Shown here piece by piece: positions 59,982-64,000 of a stretch of 64,000 bases of DNA. Within the stretch, counting starts at the first letter, position 1. Every line of letters begins with the position of its first letter. This DNA is from Saprospiraceae bacterium (GTDB lineage Bacteria > Bacteroidota > Bacteroidia > Chitinophagales > Saprospiraceae), in NCBI GenBank assembly GCA_028285545.1, contig JANQPA010000050.1, forward strand, positions 169,251 to 233,250. Direction: 5' to 3'. A program made the position numbers and the translations under genes. The notes under the pieces are model-generated. The model saw only the letters and a list, made by a program, of their open reading frames with translations. It searched no databases and had not been told where the DNA came from.

Positions 59982-61202
59982 ATGTCCAATACTTTTGTTA
60001 TGGATATCTATAGCAGAAAATCGCGGTGGAAACTTTACCTGGCCTTTGCTGGCATCGTAATTGTTCTTACCTCGCTATTTTATACCAGTCAATTGACTTC
60101 CAGGCTTGCTGAAGAAGAGCGCAAAAAAATGGAAATTTACTTTTTTGCTCAATCCCAATTACAAATGGATCAGGGGATAACGGATTTTCAGCTCCACACT
60201 ATGATTCTGCAAAATAATACTACTATTCCTGCCCTTTTGGTTACGGATGACGAAATTGATGAAGACAGCCATATTAATTTCCCCAATGATGATCCTGAAT
60301 ACCTGAAAAGGCAGCTGGCCAAAATGAAAAAGAATGGCCCTGATCCTATTGTTAATGAGGAAATGGGAGTCAAAGTATATTACAAAGAATCTATATTACT
60401 ACAACAACTCCGCTTTTATCCTATTGTCCAATTGTTTTTAATAGCCGCCTTTATTTTATTTGGATACATGGGTTTTAGTTCGGCACGCAGAGCGGAGCAA
60501 AATAGAGTTTGGGTGGGTATGGCCAAGGAAACGGCCCACCAGCTGGGCACCCCTATCTCCGCCATTGTAGCTTGGTTGGAACACCTTCGAATCGTAAAAG
60601 AAGACGATTCTGAAGTTTTAGAAGTTGTTGATGAACTTGAAAATGATGTGAGCCGATTGGGCTTAATTGCTGATCGATTCTCGAAAATAGGTTCCGAACC
60701 AGAGCTAAAAGCCACTAACGTTTATGATGCTTTAGATCAATGCCGGGCTTACATGCAAAGACGAGCTTCCAGAAAAGTTAACTTTGATTTTCCAAATATC
60801 AATCATGCACCTTTAACAGTCTACATTAATACACACCTCTTTAACTGGGTAGTTGAAAACCTCCTCAGAAATGCTCTTGACGCCATGGGAGGGCAAGGTG
60901 AAATTACCGCCAAGGTATATGATGATGGTGAATATATCGGCATTGACATTAGGGATACCGGAAAAGGAATTCCCAGCTCAAAATTTAAAACGGTTTTTGA
61001 ACCAGGCTACACCACCAAAAAGAGAGGTTGGGGGCTCGGTTTGTCTTTAGCTAAAAGAATTATTCAGGAATATCATTCCGGAAGGATTTTTGTTAAAGAA
61101 TCTTCAGAAAGTAAAGGCACTACCTTTACCATAAAACTGCCAAAGAATCATCCTAAGATCACTTCTTCAAAAGACTCCAAAATAGAAGTGGAAATGGTCT
61201 AA
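59982..61202 (+). CDS. Sensor histidine kinase
   Basis: A 406-residue membrane kinase; MDIYSRKSR at 60000 is an alternative start. Helix 1 is about 17-37, a periplasmic domain of about 110 residues follows, helix 2 is about 148-165. The dimerisation/phospho-acceptor box is KETAHQLGTPISAIVAWLEH with H186. The ATPase part has LLRNALDAMGGQGEI (N box), DIRDTGKGIPSSKF (G1), TTKKRGWGLGLSLAKRI (F/G2) and GTTFTIKLP. No response regulator is adjacent, so it is an orphan. The stop codon is inside a terminator stem. Confidence 0.93.
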   Translation: MSNTFVMDIYSRKSRWKLYLAFAGIVIVLTSLFYTSQLTSRLAEEERKKMEIYFFAQSQLQMDQGITDFQLHTMILQNNTTIPALLVTDDEIDEDSHINFPNDDPEYLKRQLAKMKKNGPDPIVNEEMGVKVYYKESILLQQLRFYPIVQLFLIAAFILFGYMGFSSARRAEQNRVWVGMAKETAHQLGTPISAIVAWLEHLRIVKEDDSEVLEVVDELENDVSRLGLIADRFSKIGSEPELKATNVYDALDQCRAYMQRRASRKVNFDFPNINHAPLTVYINTHLFNWVVENLLRNALDAMGGQGEITAKVYDDGEYIGIDIRDTGKGIPSSKFKTVFEPGYTTKKRGWGLGLSLAKRIIQEYHSGRIFVKESSESKGTTFTIKLPKNHPKITSSKDSKIEVEMV

Positions 61203-61230
61203 TAGAGGCAGTCGCCTCTATTAGACCATT
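61193..61230 (+). terminator. Terminator overlapping the histidine kinase stop codon
   Basis: A 17-bp perfect stem (61193-61209 with 61214-61230) and AGTC loop. The TAA stop at 61200-61202 lies inside the left arm. TCTTATATT follows. Confidence 0.65.
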
Positions 61231-61290
61231 TCTTATATTAGCCAACTTTCCTTAATTTAATCCCTGAATCACAAAATCAAAACTTTATTT

Positions 61291-63744
61291 ATGATGCGCA
61301 ATATATACACCATGGCCCTATGCCTGCTTTTTTGCATAGGCTTAATTCCTCTCAATGCTCAGCAGAATAGTGGAGGCAATAGTAAAAGTATCGCCGATAT
61401 AACCAAAGACATGCAGGCCTTTGATGGCTTTTTTAAATTCTATTGGGACGAGAGTAAGGGGAAAATATGGGTAGAGGTTGATAAACTAGATATGGAAATC
61501 CTCTATGTCAACTCTCTGACTGCAGGCGTTGGATCCAATGATATTGGTTTGGATAGAAATCAATTAGGGAGTACCAGGATTGTAAAATTTATCAAGTCCG
61601 GCCCGAAATTATTAATGGTGCAGCCTAACTACAGATATCGAGCGATAAGCGATAATGAAGAAGAAAGACTGGCGGTTGAGGAAGCTTTTGCGCAATCCGT
61701 TATTTGGGGATTTAAAATTGAAAAAGAAGAAGGTTCCCGTCTACTTGTTGACTTTTCCTCTTTCTTATTAAGAGATGCTCATGGCATTGCGAATCGATTA
61801 AGAAATCAGGGGACCTATCGGATGGATGCTTCTCGCTCTGCCATGTATATGGATCGAACCCGAAATTTTCCAAAAAATACTGAGTTTGAAACCACGATTA
61901 CCTTTACGGGTACTGCCAGAGGTGGCTTTATTCGATCCGTTACCCCTTCTTCAGATGCTGTTACCGTTCGGATGCATCATTCTTTAGTTGAACTGCCAGA
62001 TGATAATTATACACCCAGAGTGTTTGACCCAAGATCGGGTTATGGAGCCATCAGTTATTATGATTACGCTACTCCAATTGATCAACCTTTGGTAAAACGC
62101 TTCATCAGACGCCATCGTCTGGAAAAGAAAAACCCGGGAGCCGCTGTTAGTGAAGCAGTAGAGCCCATTATTTATTATTTGGATCGAGGTACACCGGAGC
62201 CTATCCGATCTGCACTATTAGAAGGTGCTTCCTGGTGGAATGAGGCTTATGAAGCAGCTGGTTATAAGGATGCTTTTCAAGTGAAAATGCTGCCTCCTGA
62301 TGCCGATCCTATGGACGTTAGATATAATGTCATCAATTGGGTCCACCGCTCAACTCGGGGTTGGTCTTATGGTAGCTCTGTCACCGACCCTCGTACAGGA
62401 GAGATAATTAAAGGGCACGTAACCCTAGGTTCATTAAGAGTACGTCAAGACTTTTTGATTGCTCAGGGCCTTGTGGAAGCCTATTCTGAAGATAAAGAGG
62501 CAGATCCTCGGCTTTTGGAGATGGCATTGGCCAGACTTCGTCAATTATCTGCTCATGAAGTAGGACATACCATCGGCTTAGCCCATAATTTTGCATCTAG
62601 CGTCAATGATCGTGCTTCGGTAATGGATTATCCTCACCCAATGATTACTGTTGATGGTTTGGGTAGAACTGATTTTTCAAAAGCCTACGATACTGGCATT
62701 GGTGAATGGGATAAAAGAACGATTATTTTCGGATACCAGGATTTTCCCGAAGGGACAAACGAAGAAGAAGCTCTGAATAAAATCTTGACAGAAAATAATG
62801 AAATGGGGCTTCAATATATTTCTGATAGTGACGCACGCCCTGCTTTTGGATCACATCCTACTGGCCACCTTTGGGACAATGGAGCCTCTGCCGCCCAAGA
62901 ATTAAGACGGATGTCAAATGTAAGGAAAGAAGCTTTAAATAAATTCGGTGAAAAAAACATTCCAGTGGGCACTCCAATGGCTACTTTGGAAAATGTTTTA
63001 GTACCTCTATATCTTATGCATCGATACCAAGTTGAAGGTGTTGCAAAATCTATAGGTGGAGTGGATTATACCTATGCTGTACGAGGAGATGGTCAAAATG
63101 CTAATGAAATGGTGGCAGATGCTGCCCAGCGTGATGCCTTGGAAGCTATTCTTGAAACTTTAGCTCCTTCCTTTTTAGCCTTACCAGAGAAAGTCATCAA
63201 ATTAATTCCACCTCAACCGATGGGTTACTCCAGAGGTCGAGAATTGTTTAATATTCATACTGGTAATACTTTTGATCCCATTGGCGCAGCAGAAAGTAGT
63301 GCCAATCATACCATTCGTTTTCTACTCAATCCTCAGCGATTGGCCAGGTTAATTGAACAAAACTCTCGTGATCCTAAACGTCTTTCTGCTAATGAGGCTA
63401 TGAATGCTTTATTGGATGCCGTTGGGCAAAAAAGAGAAAATACTTCTTTTGAAAAAGAGATTGGTAGAATGACCGAAAAACTGGCAGTCACGCATATCCT
63501 TAATCTTGCAGGAGATAAAGATATCATGCGTCAAGTGTCGGCATTAGCTTTATTGAAAATTAGCGAATTGGAACGCAAGTTGGCCCAGCAGTCAAGTTAT
63601 TCTCAGGATCCCAACCAGCTGGCTCATATTTTGTACTTGCAAAATTTGATTGCACAGTTTAAGAGTGATCCTGCAAAATTTGAATTGCCTGCTATTCCAA
63701 GTATGCCAGATGGATCTCCTATAGGCTGTGGTTTTAGGTTTTAA
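61291..63744 (+). CDS. Secreted zinc metalloprotease (DUF5117/DUF4953-type, metzincin-like)
   Basis: An 817-residue protein with a signal peptide (about 1-24). An N-terminal DUF5117-like domain (DGFFKFYWDESKGKIWVEVD, ILYVNSLTAGVGSNDIGLDR) precedes the protease domain with the extended zinc motif H422-EVGH-TIGLAH432 and the following NFASSVNDRASVMDY, where the Met is the probable Met-turn. A long helical C-terminal domain ends GSPIGCGFRF. This architecture is common in Bacteroidota secreted proteases of unknown substrate. No T9SS tail is seen. Confidence 0.93.
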   Translation: MMRNIYTMALCLLFCIGLIPLNAQQNSGGNSKSIADITKDMQAFDGFFKFYWDESKGKIWVEVDKLDMEILYVNSLTAGVGSNDIGLDRNQLGSTRIVKFIKSGPKLLMVQPNYRYRAISDNEEERLAVEEAFAQSVIWGFKIEKEEGSRLLVDFSSFLLRDAHGIANRLRNQGTYRMDASRSAMYMDRTRNFPKNTEFETTITFTGTARGGFIRSVTPSSDAVTVRMHHSLVELPDDNYTPRVFDPRSGYGAISYYDYATPIDQPLVKRFIRRHRLEKKNPGAAVSEAVEPIIYYLDRGTPEPIRSALLEGASWWNEAYEAAGYKDAFQVKMLPPDADPMDVRYNVINWVHRSTRGWSYGSSVTDPRTGEIIKGHVTLGSLRVRQDFLIAQGLVEAYSEDKEADPRLLEMALARLRQLSAHEVGHTIGLAHNFASSVNDRASVMDYPHPMITVDGLGRTDFSKAYDTGIGEWDKRTIIFGYQDFPEGTNEEEALNKILTENNEMGLQYISDSDARPAFGSHPTGHLWDNGASAAQELRRMSNVRKEALNKFGEKNIPVGTPMATLENVLVPLYLMHRYQVEGVAKSIGGVDYTYAVRGDGQNANEMVADAAQRDALEAILETLAPSFLALPEKVIKLIPPQPMGYSRGRELFNIHTGNTFDPIGAAESSANHTIRFLLNPQRLARLIEQNSRDPKRLSANEAMNALLDAVGQKRENTSFEKEIGRMTEKLAVTHILNLAGDKDIMRQVSALALLKISELERKLAQQSSYSQDPNQLAHILYLQNLIAQFKSDPAKFELPAIPSMPDGSPIGCGFRF

Positions 63745-63789
63745 AGAAAAATTTGTCTTTGCTTAATTTCACTTTAAGTAAATCAATAA

Positions 63790-63900
63790 AAAGAGAAATA
63801 TAGAGACAGATTGAGATAAATAGAGATATATTGTTTTTCTTTCCTTGAGGATTTATTCAAACTCAAAGACAATTTATCTCTATTTGTTTCTACTATGTTT
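63790..63900. repeat. Inverted repeat element, TAGAGATA family
   Basis: A purine-rich left arm (63792-63830; AGAGAAATA, AGAGACAGA, GAGATAAATAGAGATA) faces a complementary right arm at 63873-63899 (TTATCTCTATTTGTTTCTAC). Unit spacing is 8-10 nt rather than 7. It lies 46 bp after the protease gene. Confidence 0.55.
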
Positions 63901-63909
63901 CGGGGTTGT

Positions 63910-63945
63910 GTAAAAACTAAAATTTTTAAAAATTTTAGTTTTTAC
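63910..63945. repeat. 36-bp perfect palindrome
   Basis: GTAAAAACTAAAATTTTT (63910-63927) is followed without spacer by its exact reverse complement (63928-63945). A/T-rich sequence surrounds it. It may be the terminator of the protease gene or a binding site; the next gene is outside the window. Confidence 0.65.
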
Positions 63946-64000
63946 TTTAATATGTATCTGCTTATAAAAAAGCAAAAAATATATTTTTTAAAGTCAATTT

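Overview
The window comes from the chromosome of a Bacteroidota bacterium, most likely a member of the Saprospiria. The assignment is an inference. It rests on low GC (about 40 percent by eye), type IX secretion C-terminal sorting domains, a serine-hydrolase domain typical of Bacteroidota GH3 fusions, families such as DUF3089, DUF2911 and DUF1348, lipoprotein signals, and the absence of Shine-Dalgarno sequences. No rRNA, tRNA, CRISPR array, prophage or intact insertion sequence was seen. There are about 53 protein genes and three clear gene remnants.

Layout. 0-5.3 kb: the end of a GH3/beta-lactamase-like fusion, then a forward operon with a LolC/E-type permease, a small conserved protein, two lipoprotein cyclophilins (one with a PKD domain) and a polyphosphate glucokinase. 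5.3-15 kb, mostly reverse: an FMN-barrel/DUF1348 pair, a broken PAS gene, a TPR protein, an EamA transporter, an ECF sigma cassette, a Kir-type K+ channel and a CotH-family surface protein. 15-26 kb: an acyltransferase, two paralogous T9SS proteins with c-haem-like motifs, a truncated FtsX-type permease, a methyltransferase/dioxygenase pair, LigA, a TspO-like protein, a glutamine amidotransferase and a BlaI/M56 pair. 26-36 kb: aconitase, a lipoprotein amidohydrolase, a class A penicillin-binding protein and a GCS2-CBS fusion. 36-46 kb: a SPOR-type protein, DUF2911, an AraC regulator next to a pirin remnant, a nucleotidase, GtrA, a pseudouridine synthase and DnaB. 46-64 kb: an ABC exporter, the ATP-dependent ligase plus exonuclease repair pair, hydrolases, an outer-membrane barrel protein, an M1 peptidase, a histidine kinase and a large metzincin-type protease.

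The most unusual feature lies between the genes. At least fifteen intergenic elements consist of degenerate 7-nt direct repeats arranged as two complementary arms around a short spacer. They belong to several sequence families (GTAGAAA, TATTGGG, GTTCAGA, GGAAGTC) but keep the same 7-nt phase. Many begin within a few bases of a stop codon. Some carry an extra palindromic module (CAAGTTGC...GCAACTTG, or GGTAACTACCTCCGGTA) at one or both ends. A related hexamer version covers the sequence directly upstream of the exonuclease start codon.

Other points of note: a cluster of DnaA-box-like 9-mers upstream of dnaB, transcription terminators whose stems contain stop codons, and a LigA zinc finger with relocated cysteines.
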